DNA of 64,000 nt from Saccharomycodes ludwigii (GCF_020623625.1 NC_060202.1:62001-126000); one strand, 5' to 3'; numbered from the stretch's first letter, positions 51,606-61,677 are shown. A program made the numbers and translations. The notes: generated by a model from the letters alone, not told the origin.

Positions 51606-52791
51606 GGTCTTATTCTTATTAGGAATACCGACAGCATCGGGATTAGGAATTGTGTATAATAATTGTGTATCTTTTAATGGATTTTCATTTTTTTTATTGA
51701 ACATTCCAGTACTATTATTGCTATTAACGGTACTAGAAGCATTACCATTCCCATTTAATTCGCCATATAGTGAATTATACATACTACTAATATGATTATG
51801 ATTTCTCAATTGTTGACTCAATAGCGAAGTGTGTGTTGTAGTATTAGAAGCACCAGTATTGTTATTATCATCATTTGTAGCCAACTTACCGTTGTTTTTA
51901 ATGGAACTATCACCAATAGTATTGCTTATGGGTTTAAAACCATTTGAAAATGAAGAAATGTTTGTGTTCATAGTAGTCGTACTAGTTAACGAAGAGGTTA
52001 AACTCCCATTCATTGTAGTATTGGTCGTGCTGGAACTACTTACATTATTAGCACTACCACCAACATTCCCTTTGTTAATGTTATTAAGTATATTTACATT
52101 AGTACTAGTTCTTGAATTGTTGTTATTAGTCAGACTGGAAGAAGGAGTGGAAGGAGAATTAAAATAAAAACCTCTTGTGGATTTTTTTCTTGGTATAGCA
52201 ATTCCAGTACCACTAGATGAAGTGGATAGGATGGGTGTAGTAGGTGTGCTGTTAGAAGTATTCCCGCTATTACTGTCCAAAATATTGTTCATACTGTATA
52301 TATTTGTAAATGAAGAATGATTCAATCCATTATATATGGTGTTAGTAGTGTTATTACCATTACTGTTGGTGGCAGTAGCAATAGTAGTTGCAGTAGTGGC
52401 GGTGTTAAAGGGTAACGGCGACGCGGACAAGGCCATAGAATATCTGGGAGAATATCTAGGACTATTGTGGGTACTTATGTTATTACTGCTATTACTACGT
52501 TCGGTATTGTTCGCTAAATATAAATTCGTAGAGGCACTATTGTTACTGTTAGAACTAGCTGGTGGTTTAGGTAATATTGGTACTACAGTCGATCTTGAAG
52601 AACTACCTGAAGATACAGAACTAGAAGTGCTATCCCTACGCTTATTATTATTATTATTATTATTTGTATTATTGTAATGACTATTAAGGGAAGATGATGA
52701 AGATGAAAGTGATCTTGTTTTCTTTATGGTAGAAATAGAAGATGAACTCTTCAATGGTGAATCTATAATTGTGCGTACATTATTTTTATTA

Positions 52792-52853
<62 letters not shown>

Positions 52854-53993
52854 ATCACCATTATTAATATTATTAATATCATTATTATTATTTTTCCTAA
52901 CATTGTCATTATTATTTGTATTATTAACATCAAAATGCGATAAATAATAAATATTACTATTACTATCATTATTGTCACCAGTGGTATTATCCATTAATAA
53001 ATTAGTGCTACTACTACTATTATTATTGTTAGAAGTAATCCCTACATTGGTTTTTTCGACTTTTCTATTAGAACCTCTCTTCTTGGTGTTTCTCTTTTTA
53101 ATAACATCAGTTTTCATACTTAGAGGTCTCATAGTACCGTGCAATTTTTGAAATAGCCCACATGCATTACATAAGGTGTTTCCTTGTGGATCTCTTCTCC
53201 AAAGAGGTGTTTTAAATGTCTTACAATTGAAACATTGGACGTGAGGCTTTGCTACATTAGATGGAAGATTGTTATTATTGATGGATTTCTTAGTTGCTGT
53301 GTTTATATTCTTTCGTATATTATTCTTAGTATTGGTATTGTTAACAGTAGAAGAATGGGAAAGAAGAGACATATTGGTATAAGGAGGTGTACCCACAACA
53401 CCACTTCCTATGATAGTGTTTCTAAAAGAAGAAGAAGACGGCGTTATAAAATGCTTTGATATATTAGATAAACCATTATTGTTATTACTGGTAGGGATAG
53501 TATTAGCGGTATTATTTTCTATTAGAGAATTACCAACACTATTACTTAGCAGGATGGTTCCATTGCTTGAAGTGTTGGAAGAACTCAACAGTATATTATT
53601 GATCGTGGTAGTGTTATTAAGATCATTGAGTGAGATATTGGTACCACCGTTCCTTTCACTTGAATAACTGTTAGGAGCAGATATAGTGGCACTACCACTA
53701 GAATTGCTTGGGGTCATCATAAATTCGTCTACATTGAAATCCCATAGTTGAGCAATTTCACCATTTTGCTGATTATCTGAAATATCTATTGGATGACTTT
53801 TGCTGTAGTTATCATTAGTTGTTGTTGTAGTAGCAGTATTTGTTGTCAGATAATCCAGTTCATCAGGTAGAATTTCTAGCATGGAATCGAACAAAGATAG
53901 ATTAATGTTATTAGTGGTTTGTTTATTGTCATTAGTAGGTTCATTGTCTTCTTGGTCCTTCTTTTTAATTTTTTTGTTATGATCGTGTAGCAT
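51426..53993 (-). CDS. GLN3: GATA transcription factor Gln3 (nitrogen catabolite control)
   Basis: The 855-residue protein (S. cerevisiae 730) has a single GATA zinc finger, Cys254, Cys257, Cys275, Cys278 (CX2CX17CX2C), followed by the basic tail [11 protein letters not shown]. The Gln3-specific [20 protein letters not shown] segment lies near 79-98, [13 protein letters not shown] follows the finger, HTSLLSQQL is near 735, and the C-terminus is EWLKFGM (Gln3: DWLKFGI). Gln3 activates genes for poor nitrogen sources and is held in the cytosol by Ure2 when nitrogen is good. Long Asn runs, coded mostly by AAT repeats, inflate the protein. Confidence 0.95.
52783..52870. repeat. AAT/ATT trinucleotide tract coding for poly-Asn in GLN3
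   Basis: A long ATT-type tract on the plus strand gives an Asn run of about 20 residues in Gln3. Similar shorter tracts lie near 51573-51606 and 52643-52670. Confidence 0.85.
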
Positions 53994-54221
53994 TATGATT
54001 AATTTTTTTAAACAGAGTTTGTTGATATTGATGATATTTTTATTACCGTCTATAAAAAAAAAAAAGTAGGAGGAAGGGTGAGATTAAGTTAGTTGGACCG
54101 AGAGAAATGGGGGAGGATTAGTTTAAATTATATAGTGATGATATCTGTTGAGACTGAGGAACAAAAGAGTGGGAATAGTTAGGATGATGGGTAATGGAAG
54201 GAATAAGAATGGTTAGCAATG

Positions 54222-54375
54222 ATAAAAAAAAAGAAAAAAGGAAGAAAAGAGGAAAAGGAAGAAAAGAAGAAGAAAAAGCGAAGGAAAAAAAGAGGAAAAA
54301 GAAAAAAGGAAAAAGGAAAAAGAAAAAAGAAAAAAGAAAAAAGAAAAAAGAAAAAAGAAAAAAGAAAAAAGAAAA
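54222..54375 (+). repeat. Long polypurine tract
   Basis: About 150 bp of the plus strand is almost only A and G (one C near 54279), including tandem AAAAAAG units around 54315-54370. It lies upstream of GLN3 (about 230-380 bp from its ATG). Such tracts can form triplex DNA and resist nucleosomes. Confidence 0.85.
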
Positions 54376-54420
54376 CATAAAAAATAAAAGATTCGTTTTT
54401 AATGATAAAAATTGATTCTT

Positions 54421-54441
54421 GGTGTGTGGGTGTGTGGGTGT
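54421..54441 (-). promoter_or_regulatory. Rap1-like tandem site
   Basis: Two overlapping matches to the Rap1 consensus (minus strand, 54421-54433 and 54429-54441) come from three GTGTGTGG repeats. They lie in the GLN3/VRG4 promoter. They may equally be simple repeat DNA. Confidence 0.4.
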
Positions 54442-54930
54442 GTGGTTGTAATAATTTGATAGCTAGATGTCCGAGAACAACTGGGATTACCGTATAATAT
54501 TCTGTCGGTTTACGGATAAAAAAAATAAAAAAAATTACACGAAAACATTTCGTGTGAAATGCAGAAAAAAAGAAATAAAACCAAAACAATAAAATTCCCT
54601 TCTCTTTCGACAATTTTTATATGTTATTTATTTAATTTCTTCGAGGTTTTCTTAACGTAGAAATATCAAACAATTTTTTTTTTTTATTTTTTTTTTATTT
54701 TTTTTTTTATCTTTTTATGTTTTTAATTTTCTCACATAATTTTTATATATAAATACAATCCAACACACGCACAAACCCAACCAAAATAAATCTATCTAAA
54801 AATTGCTCCTTCTAATCAAATCCTAACATTTAATTAAGAGTCTAAAATATATATATATATATATATTTTTATATTTAGAAAAAAAAAAAATAAGTCAAAA
54901 GAAAAATCTCAAATACATCCACAATATACC

Positions 54931-55944
54931 ATGAGTGAACTAAGGGTCGAAAAACCTGGTAACAATAAATTAAACAACATTGTCAACAATGGCCCTGTTT
55001 CCATCTTGGCCTACTGTTTCTCCTCCATCTTAATGACCGTTACTAATAAGTTCGTTGTCAATCTGGATAATTTCAACATGAATTTTATTATGCTATTTGT
55101 TCAAGCCTTAGTTTGTATTATAACTTTAGTTATTTTGAAATTATTGGGTTATGCCAAATTTAGACCTTTAAACAGACAAGATTGTAAAAATTGGTTACCA
55201 ATCTCCATATTGTTGGTTTTAATGATTTATACCTCCTCCAAAGCATTGCAATTTTTGCCTGTCCCAATTTATACCATTTTCAAAAACTTGACAATCATTT
55301 TAATTGCTTACGGTGAAGTTTTGTTTTTTGGCGGTAAAGTTACCAAATTAGAATTATCCTCCTTTTTGTTAATGGTCTTTTCCTCTATCGTGGCCACTTG
55401 CGGTGATCAACAAGCAGCACGTGCCACTGCTGCCACTGCTGATCCTACAGAAGAAATTGTTATTAGTTTGTTCAACCCAGGTTACCTCTGGATGTTCACT
55501 AATTGTATTAGTTCCGCTTTATTTGTTTTGATTATGAGAAAGAGAATCAAGTTAACCAACTTTAAAGATTTTGACACCATGTTTTACAATAACATCTTAG
55601 CTTTACCTATTTTGTTATGTGCTTCATTTATGGTTGAAAATTGGTCTACTGAAAACTTGGCCATTAATTTAAGCAAAGATTCTTTGACTGCCATGGTTAT
55701 CAGTGGTATGGCTTCTGTTGGTATTTCTTATTGTTCCGGCTGGTGTGTCCGTGTTACCAGCTCAACTACATATTCTATGGTTGGTGCATTGAATAAATTG
55801 CCTATTGCATTGAGTGGGTTGATATTTTTTGATGCTCCTAAGAATTTCTTGAGTATTAGCTCTATTCTCATTGGGTTTTTGAGTGGTATTGTTTATGCTG
55901 TTGCAAAACAAAAGAAAATTCAACAACAAACCACAAATAAATGA
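54931..55944 (+). CDS. VRG4: Golgi GDP-mannose transporter Vrg4
   Basis: The 337-residue protein is the same length as S. cerevisiae Vrg4. It has ten predicted membrane helices of the nucleotide-sugar transporter fold. The two nucleotide-recognition motifs are intact: FYNN at 218-221 and GALNK at 285-289. It brings GDP-mannose into the Golgi lumen for mannan and glycolipid synthesis and is essential in S. cerevisiae. A single gene here stands for the VRG4/HVG1 pair of S. cerevisiae. Its position next to KRE29 and SDT1 combines both tracks. Confidence 0.97.
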   Translation: MSELRVEKPGNNKLNNIVNNGPVSILAYCFSSILMTVTNKFVVNLDNFNMNFIMLFVQALVCIITLVILKLLGYAKFRPLNRQDCKNWLPISILLVLMIYTSSKALQFLPVPIYTIFKNLTIILIAYGEVLFFGGKVTKLELSSFLLMVFSSIVATCGDQQAARATAATADPTEEIVISLFNPGYLWMFTNCISSALFVLIMRKRIKLTNFKDFDTMFYNNILALPILLCASFMVENWSTENLAINLSKDSLTAMVISGMASVGISYCSGWCVRVTSSTTYSMVGALNKLPIALSGLIFFDAPKNFLSISSILIGFLSGIVYAVAKQKKIQQQTTNK

Positions 55945-56297
55945 TCAATAGTGAGGAAAAGAAAAGAAAAGAAAAGAAAAGAAATATATATATATATATA
56001 TATATTGTATAGTATTTACTTATTTACTATAAAATTTTAATTGAAATATCTATTTTATTTTGATCATTTACATCCGAAATGTTTATATATTTTCTTTCCA
56101 TATTTTTCTAAATAAGTGATAATAACAGAAATATCCCCCCACTTTCACTTTCTATCAAATGGTCACCCGGATCTTGAAATGTTTCAAATCAAAGAAAATT
56201 ACTCAATCATTTAAATTATTTCAACTTTAAATTAGCCATTTCTTATCCCAATCCAAATTAAAACAACAAATGGAGCTTATCTATTAACGAAAAAAAC
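55945..56297. other. VRG4-KRE29 tandem spacer
   Basis: About 353 bp with GAAAA repeats at 55956-55983, a TA run at 55985-56006, and AT-rich leader sequence. No gene is seen. Confidence 0.7.
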
Positions 56298-57527
56298 ATG
56301 TCAGAGATACCAACTGTAATCAACGATTCACAAAGTAGTGATAATGATGAACTAATTTCCCAGAACATTAATCCTTCTTCTTTTAATATACTTGATAATA
56401 GTAATACCAATACTTTATGTTTATTAAGTCATTCAGATATATCGTCATCTGAAGAAAAAGAGGAACTCGAAGAAGAACATCATGCTATAACAGATAAAAT
56501 AACACTAAGCAATCCCAACAAGAAAAATGACAATTCTATAATGGAAATGATCTCCAATAAAAAAAAGGACTCTACACTTAGTACAAAATATAACACTGTC
56601 CCTACCACTCGAACTCAAAAGTTTGATTTAAATTACAAACCTTCCAAGTTAAAACAAGTAGATATCCCGTCTACTTTTGATAATAATTTACTAAATAAAA
56701 TTAATAAAATTAATAAATTTCAAAACGATCAAATTAAACAAAATACTAAACAAAAGGACATATCCGTTCACACCAATAATACCAATTTCAAGTTCAATTT
56801 CATATCAAATATCTTTCTTAACCCTCCAAGCTTAAATTTATCGTCCCTATTCTATGACGATCATTCGTTTAATATTTTTATTGAAAACTGTATACCTTTA
56901 TTGAAATCAGATTATGATCATATCTTTAATGAAATTCATGTTGAAAGCAACGCAGATTATAACGCTTCTATAATCCCCAACATTATGGTGCTGTTAAAAC
57001 TTTATTACACTACTATTGCCAAAAAACCAGATATTGCTTTATTAGTCAAATTATTATTTCTATTAAGTATGGATGAACATTACAATACAGGTCAATATAT
57101 CAATCCCGTAAAATATAATGACTTTTTTATTAGAAACCAGATTTTATCTCATATCAACAATATCTGGAAATTAATAGACCAACATATAGAGTCCGCTCAA
57201 ACCCTTGCACTCAGCCAATTGAAGAGTTGGCAAATGTACTTGATATGCAACCATTTCCCTGAATTCAAAGCCATTTTTTATGGGAAAATGTTCAAAAATG
57301 ACGAATTTTTTTTAAATTTCCTTTTATTTGATTTATTACATAAAGAATTATGGATTGATCTACTTTACTACACAATTACTTTTCTACCTACTGTATCAGA
57401 TATCAAAAGCTCCAGCAATGTTTTGAAAACAGAATTATACCAATACACCGGCTACAGCATCACAAACAATGTGGAAATATCAATTTTAAAGCAGTATATT
57501 AACCTTTACATTAACACACCCAAATGA
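56298..57527 (+). CDS. KRE29: Probable Kre29, Smc5/6 complex subunit
   Basis: The 409-residue protein (S. cerevisiae Kre29 464) has a polar, Ser/Asn/Glu-rich first half and a helical second half (about 170-405) with no motif I recognise. It lies between VRG4 and SDT1, on the plus strand. In S. cerevisiae KRE29 (YER038C) lies between their paralogs HVG1 and PHM8 in the same relative orientation, and no other gene fits. Kre29 (Nse6-like) pairs with Nse5 to load the Smc5/6 DNA-repair complex. The call rests mainly on position. Confidence 0.6.
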   Translation: MSEIPTVINDSQSSDNDELISQNINPSSFNILDNSNTNTLCLLSHSDISSSEEKEELEEEHHAITDKITLSNPNKKNDNSIMEMISNKKKDSTLSTKYNTVPTTRTQKFDLNYKPSKLKQVDIPSTFDNNLLNKINKINKFQNDQIKQNTKQKDISVHTNNTNFKFNFISNIFLNPPSLNLSSLFYDDHSFNIFIENCIPLLKSDYDHIFNEIHVESNADYNASIIPNIMVLLKLYYTTIAKKPDIALLVKLLFLLSMDEHYNTGQYINPVKYNDFFIRNQILSHINNIWKLIDQHIESAQTLALSQLKSWQMYLICNHFPEFKAIFYGKMFKNDEFFLNFLLFDLLHKELWIDLLYYTITFLPTVSDIKSSSNVLKTELYQYTGYSITNNVEISILKQYINLYINTPK

Positions 57528-57528
57528 G

Positions 57529-57572
<44 letters not shown>

Positions 57573-57589
57573 CACCGCCAATAATCTTA
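57528..57589. repeat. (AC)n(AT)n tract filling a convergent spacer
   Basis: AC repeats at about 57528-57549 and AT repeats to about 57573 fill most of the 62-bp gap between the KRE29 and SDT1 stop codons, so both transcripts must end in or beyond this DNA. Confidence 0.9.
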
Positions 57590-58762
57590 TTAAAATAATT
57601 CAGGAACCACTTTTGGTAATTCCTTAAAACTTTTAATCGTATAAATACCATTTCTTTTGAAATCTTCATTACTATCCTCATAATATTCATCTATATGGAT
57701 AGCTTTGCAAAAATTCAAATTATTCGCAGTTTTAATATTATCCAAGCTATCATCAATGAAATATGCATTCTTACCAGAAACACCAGATAATCCACTTTCC
57801 TTTAATGCCAACTCATAACACAAGGGATCAGGTTTGCAAATCATTTTATCGTTACGAGCATAATCACAATAAGTAATACCATCAAATAAATCTGCAATCC
57901 CCAATATTTTAACTACCCTCATAGCATGTGTTCTATAAGCATTAGTAAATAACCACAGTTTATCTATTTTATTCGAGTCTTTCAAATCACATAGTATCTT
58001 TCTTAATTTCATATCTGGTTTCAAGATTTTTTGCAACGGCAATGCATCATCTACCAACCGATTGTATTCTAATGCATCAATCCCTAGTTCCGAGTGGTTT
58101 TCTAGTAAACCCTTAATAGCCAACCCATACTCTTTATAGTACTTTGCATTCAACTCGGCTGCTGCCTCCTCATTTGGCAAGTTTAAAGCGTACAGGAAAA
58201 ACTTTCTAATATATATTTGCATTAGATCATGAATTTTCAAGCTTTTTTTGTATAGACAGTTGTCAATATCAAAAAAGAAAACTCGGTCACATCTCGAACC
58301 ATTACTATTCGCATTTGAAACACATTTTCCATTTAAATATGCGTCCAACTTAGGACAATTCGCACCAACGTAATTATTTTCTTCAATCATTTTCAAATGC
58401 TTGGAATTAATTTCTAATTGTTGTTCAATTTCTTGTTTATAAGTATCAAAATCCATCTTTGTACGTGACGTAGTAGTACTGGTAGTTACAATGGATGTTA
58501 TTTTCATATATTTCGGTATTACATTGTTGAAGTGCAAATAGGTGTTTTTAATATACTCAGTTAAAGCGTTGTTGTCTTTGTTACTGTCAACAGTAGTGTA
58601 GACATTGCTTTTATCACTATTACCCGGGGCAATAATAGTAGTGGTGGTAGTAGTAGTGCTGGTGATGGTGCTATTAGTTTGATAATAACCTTTATTCTTG
58701 TTTGCAGTTGCTAATAACATTGGTTTGGCTACTGATGAAGACGTCATGACTTGTTTTAGCAT
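57590..58762 (-). CDS. SDT1: HAD-type pyrimidine/nucleotide 5'-phosphatase Sdt1/Phm8
   Basis: The 390-residue protein carries the Sdt1/Phm8 HAD domain from about 160: FFFDIDNCLYKKSLKIHDLM near 168-187 (nucleophile Asp and second Asp of the DxD motif), a cap with NAKYYKEYGLAIKGLLENH, motif II FTNAYRTHA, CKPDPLCYE with the motif III Lys, and motif IV YFIDDSLDN. These enzymes dephosphorylate UMP, CMP or lysophosphatidate. The first 130 residues are Thr/Ser-rich and missing from S. cerevisiae Sdt1 (280) and Phm8 (321); a later Met could be used. It stands for both paralogs. Confidence 0.93.
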   Translation of the reverse strand: MLKQVMTSSSVAKPMLLATANKNKGYYQTNSTITSTTTTTTTIIAPGNSDKSNVYTTVDSNKDNNALTEYIKNTYLHFNNVIPKYMKITSIVTTSTTTSRTKMDFDTYKQEIEQQLEINSKHLKMIEENNYVGANCPKLDAYLNGKCVSNANSNGSRCDRVFFFDIDNCLYKKSLKIHDLMQIYIRKFFLYALNLPNEEAAAELNAKYYKEYGLAIKGLLENHSELGIDALEYNRLVDDALPLQKILKPDMKLRKILCDLKDSNKIDKLWLFTNAYRTHAMRVVKILGIADLFDGITYCDYARNDKMICKPDPLCYELALKESGLSGVSGKNAYFIDDSLDNIKTANNLNFCKAIHIDEYYEDSNEDFKRNGIYTIKSFKELPKVVPELF

Positions 58763-59331
58763 AAGATTTATTTATGATTTTTTTTCTTTTTTTTTTTTGT
58801 TTTTTTTTTTTTGAACGGTGGATAAGCCTGCGATAAGACTAATCTTAAACAAGAAAGGCTTTAAAATAAAAAAAAAAAAAAAAAAGAAAATCTATATTAT
58901 AAAGTACAATTCACTTCGTAAAGGTTCTTATATATATCTTTAGCTGTAGTTACTAAATAATCAAGCAAAAAAAGATAGCCAAAATAGGAGATGTATTTAA
59001 TGACACACAAACTAAAAAAATATATTTATATATAAAACAAAAACAAAAAAAAATCCCTCAGTGAGAATTAATAGTAATTATTAAAGAATTGATTACCATG
59101 TGGGCAAATTAGTCATTTGAGTATCTTTTATTACGCGTGTTTTTATTAACATTTTCTACTTCCTTTCTCGGAATAACATCCGTCAAACAATTAAAATAAT
59201 TTCCCGACTATAAACGACGGACAAAACAAATCAATAAGTAAAAGGGGGAAACGGTGATTAAAGGAGAATATAATATAATATAATTACTAATGTAATCCCC
59301 TTCAACATAGTGCTAATAAGAAAAATAATAT
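58763..59331. other. SDT1 promoter / COG1 3' spacer
   Basis: This 569-bp spacer has T runs at 58788-58813, an A run at 58868-58884, a CTCGGA core at 59167-59172 and CCGAC/ACGGAC-like elements near 59203-59223. No gene is seen. Confidence 0.7.
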
Positions 59332-61677
59332 CTAGCAGCTTGTACTGTTCCCGTTAGCAAATAAGTTCCAATGTCTAACATTAACATTAATCACCAGCTG
59401 TTCAATTATTTGGTCCATTGTTAAGGGTGTGACAGGGGTTGCTGTTAGATCAGGGAAAATAATATCACCACTTTCGATAAATTTATCACAATTCTTATTC
59501 TCAATATCTTCTTTACGAGTTTTCTCCATATTATATGATTCCATCTGTTCTTCCTTGTTAATTTTCTTCTTTTCTTTATCAACTTTAGTTTCATTCTGTT
59601 CTACAATAGCCTTAGTATCGTCTCCTTTAACCTGTTCTTCTTTATCACCTTTACCTTCATTCTGCTCTACAATAGCCTTAGTATCGTCTCCTTTAACCTG
59701 TTCTTCTTTATCACCTTTAGCTTCATTCTGCTCTACAACAGCTTTAGTATCGTCTTCTTTATTAATTTTAGTTTCATTCTGATCTACAACAGCTTTAGTA
59801 TCGTCTTCTTTATTAATTTTAGTTTCATTCTGATCTACAACAGCTTTAGTATCGTCTTCTTTATTAATTTTAGTTTCATTCTGATCTACAACAGCTTTAG
59901 TATCGTCTTTCTTAATTTGTTCTTCCTTATCAACTTTAGTTTCATTCTGTTCTACAACAGCTTTAGTATCATCTTCCTTAACTTGTTCTTCCTTAACCTG
60001 TTCTTCCTTAACCTGTTCTTCCTTAACCTGTTCTTCCTTAACCTGTTCTTCCTTAACCTGTTCTTCCTTAACCTGTTCTTCCTTAACCTGTTCTTCCTTA
60101 ACCTGTTCTTCCTTAACCTGTTCTTCCTTAACCTGTTCTTCCTTAACCTGTTCTTCCTTAACCTGTTCTTCCTTAACCTGTTCTTCCTTAACCTGTTCTT
60201 CCTTAACCTGTTCTTCCTTAACCTGTTCTTCCTTAACCTGTTCTTCCTTAACCTGTTCTTCCTTAACCTGTTCTTCCTTAACCTGTTCTTCCTTAACCTG
60301 TTCTTCCTTAACCTGTTCTTCCTTATCAACTTTAGCTTCATTCTGTTCCACAACAGCTTTAGTATCGTCTCCTTTAACCTGCTCCTTTTGATATATTGGG
60401 TTCCGTAATTGTTGCAACAACCAATAACTACTACCTCTACATTCATTTTCTTTTTCGTTTATTTTCACCAAAACTTCATCATCTAATTTTCCTTTGACAC
60501 TTTTTATAAAACCAATTTTATCGTTGGTAGCAAAATTAACATATTCATCAATATCTCTCAACAACCTTTTTATTTTTTCATTGATTACACCACGGCCTAC
60601 CAAATCCTCATTGAACCAGCCCTTACTATAGTATTTGGTCTGTAAACATACTTCATATATCATACTTTCATCTGTGTTATCCATTGTATTACCATTTGAT
60701 ACTAGTTCATACAAGTTCGTACATTTTAGAGTACCAGAACAGGGATCAAGCCCATTCAATTTCAAAAACAGCTTATTAATCTGATTTCTAACCATCATAT
60801 AGTATTTTCTGTTTAAATATTCATCTTTTTTGATATAATTTGATAACTCACTGGATTGTATTTCATGCAACAAAACTATTTTATCTCCAAGTATATCAAG
60901 CAATTGTGATATATCAGCATCATTAGAAACGGTTTTTAATTTTTTATAGAATTCAATCAATTTGTTGTTAAAGTCGACTCTTTCATTATATTCATCTTGA
61001 TCGTTATAATCAGTACTAGATTGTTGCTTTTCAGTTAACAAATCCATAATATCACCATTTTCATCTCCTTCACCAACTGCCTCCTTATCATCTGAATCAG
61101 TTCTCTGCTCTTCATCTTTGAAGAGCCATTTTTTTATTTCACACACCAATCTAGTATCAATTTTATGTTCGTGAATCGTATTCCAAGTATCACAAATTTC
61201 TTTGAAATTTAAAATGCTTGGGTTTTTTATGAAATTTTGAACAATGAGTTCCCAAGTATATTTTGCACTAAGTTCAGTAAAATCATCCATGATTTTTTCA
61301 ATGGTACCATCAGAAGTTTTATAATCAATTGCAGGTGATTTCATAACAAGTTTTTCATTTTTCAAAATTTCAAACTTATACTTTTCGTCATTAAAACATA
61401 AGTTTCTTAACGAATTATCTATTTGTAAACTTTCAGTTTGATAAATATCTATATATCCTTGACAATTATCCAACATTGTTTCAATGTTTTTAAAATCCAG
61501 TAATTTAATAAATAATTCATCTTGCACTTTTGTAAGATTTGTTTCTAAGTCTTTGGTCAAATAATCTTGAATATATTCTACATGTTGCTTTTGAAAAAGT
61601 TCATCCACCTTTTTGTTATGATTATCTAACATTTTCGTAGCAATAACGTCAGCGCTAGTTGAATCAGTAGTATTCAT
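59332..61677 (-). CDS. COG1: Probable Cog1, conserved oligomeric Golgi subunit, with large repeat insert
   Basis: The 781-residue protein is far larger than S. cerevisiae Cog1 (417). Residues 1-430 are mainly helical with a coiled coil near 50-110 (ELFIKLLDFKNIETMLDN). Residues about 431-690 are a Lys/Glu-rich insert: 22 identical EEQVK units plus copies of DDTKAVVDQNETKINKE. The tail, about 735-781, is non-repetitive again. It lies directly after SDT1 on the same strand, exactly where COG1 (YGL223C) follows YGL224C. Cog1 tethers Golgi retrograde vesicles. No diagnostic motif is seen, so the call is mostly positional. Confidence 0.6.
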   Translation of the reverse strand: MNTTDSTSADVIATKMLDNHNKKVDELFQKQHVEYIQDYLTKDLETNLTKVQDELFIKLLDFKNIETMLDNCQGYIDIYQTESLQIDNSLRNLCFNDEKYKFEILKNEKLVMKSPAIDYKTSDGTIEKIMDDFTELSAKYTWELIVQNFIKNPSILNFKEICDTWNTIHEHKIDTRLVCEIKKWLFKDEEQRTDSDDKEAVGEGDENGDIMDLLTEKQQSSTDYNDQDEYNERVDFNNKLIEFYKKLKTVSNDADISQLLDILGDKIVLLHEIQSSELSNYIKKDEYLNRKYYMMVRNQINKLFLKLNGLDPCSGTLKCTNLYELVSNGNTMDNTDESMIYEVCLQTKYYSKGWFNEDLVGRGVINEKIKRLLRDIDEYVNFATNDKIGFIKSVKGKLDDEVLVKINEKENECRGSSYWLLQQLRNPIYQKEQVKGDDTKAVVEQNEAKVDKEEQVKEEQVKEEQVKEEQVKEEQVKEEQVKEEQVKEEQVKEEQVKEEQVKEEQVKEEQVKEEQVKEEQVKEEQVKEEQVKEEQVKEEQVKEEQVKEEQVKEEQVKEEQVKEEQVKEDDTKAVVEQNETKVDKEEQIKKDDTKAVVDQNETKINKEDDTKAVVDQNETKINKEDDTKAVVDQNETKINKEDDTKAVVEQNEAKGDKEEQVKGDDTKAIVEQNEGKGDKEEQVKGDDTKAIVEQNETKVDKEKKKINKEEQMESYNMEKTRKEDIENKNCDKFIESGDIIFPDLTATPVTPLTMDQIIEQLVINVNVRHWNLFANGNSTSC
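59618..59970. repeat. 51-60 bp higher-order coding repeats in COG1
   Basis: A second tandem family, about 51 bp per unit in the middle (three near-identical copies at about 59750-59900) and longer variants on either side, encodes DDTKAVV-Gln-Asn-Glu-type units. Another copy lies beyond the 15-bp array at about 60327-60375. Confidence 0.85.
59971..60330. repeat. 15-bp minisatellite (22 identical units) in COG1
   Basis: Twenty-two perfect tandem copies of TTCTTCCTTAACCTG lie at 59986-60315, with one near-copy before and a partial after. Minus-strand reading gives Gln-Val-Lys-Glu-Glu. Because 15 is a multiple of 3 and the unit lacks stops, several frames on both strands stay open. Confidence 0.97.

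Larger units (their letters stand above)
53994..54930. other. Divergent promoter region, GLN3 / VRG4
   Basis: This 937-bp spacer has a 170-bp purine-only strand, Rap1-like GT repeats, one CTCGGAC on the minus strand at 54469-54475, T tracts at 54676-54710, and a TA run at about 54847-54866. Small frames here are low complexity. No gene is seen. Confidence 0.75.

Noticed and set aside
51481-53667. Leu/Val-rich plus-strand frames opposite GLN3
   Set aside because: Antisense reading of AAT and AAC/AGT codons gives Leu/Val runs; the minus-strand frame has a clear GATA finger and Gln3 motifs.
54118-54613. Phe-rich and Lys-rich frames in the GLN3/VRG4 spacer
   Set aside because: They only translate the polypurine/polypyrimidine tract.
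59917-60446. Long open frames on both strands made of FLNLF-type and RKNRL-type repeats
   Set aside because: They are shadows of the 15-bp COG1 array, which has no stop codon in several frames; composition is purely repetitive and no start context or flanking protein is seen.
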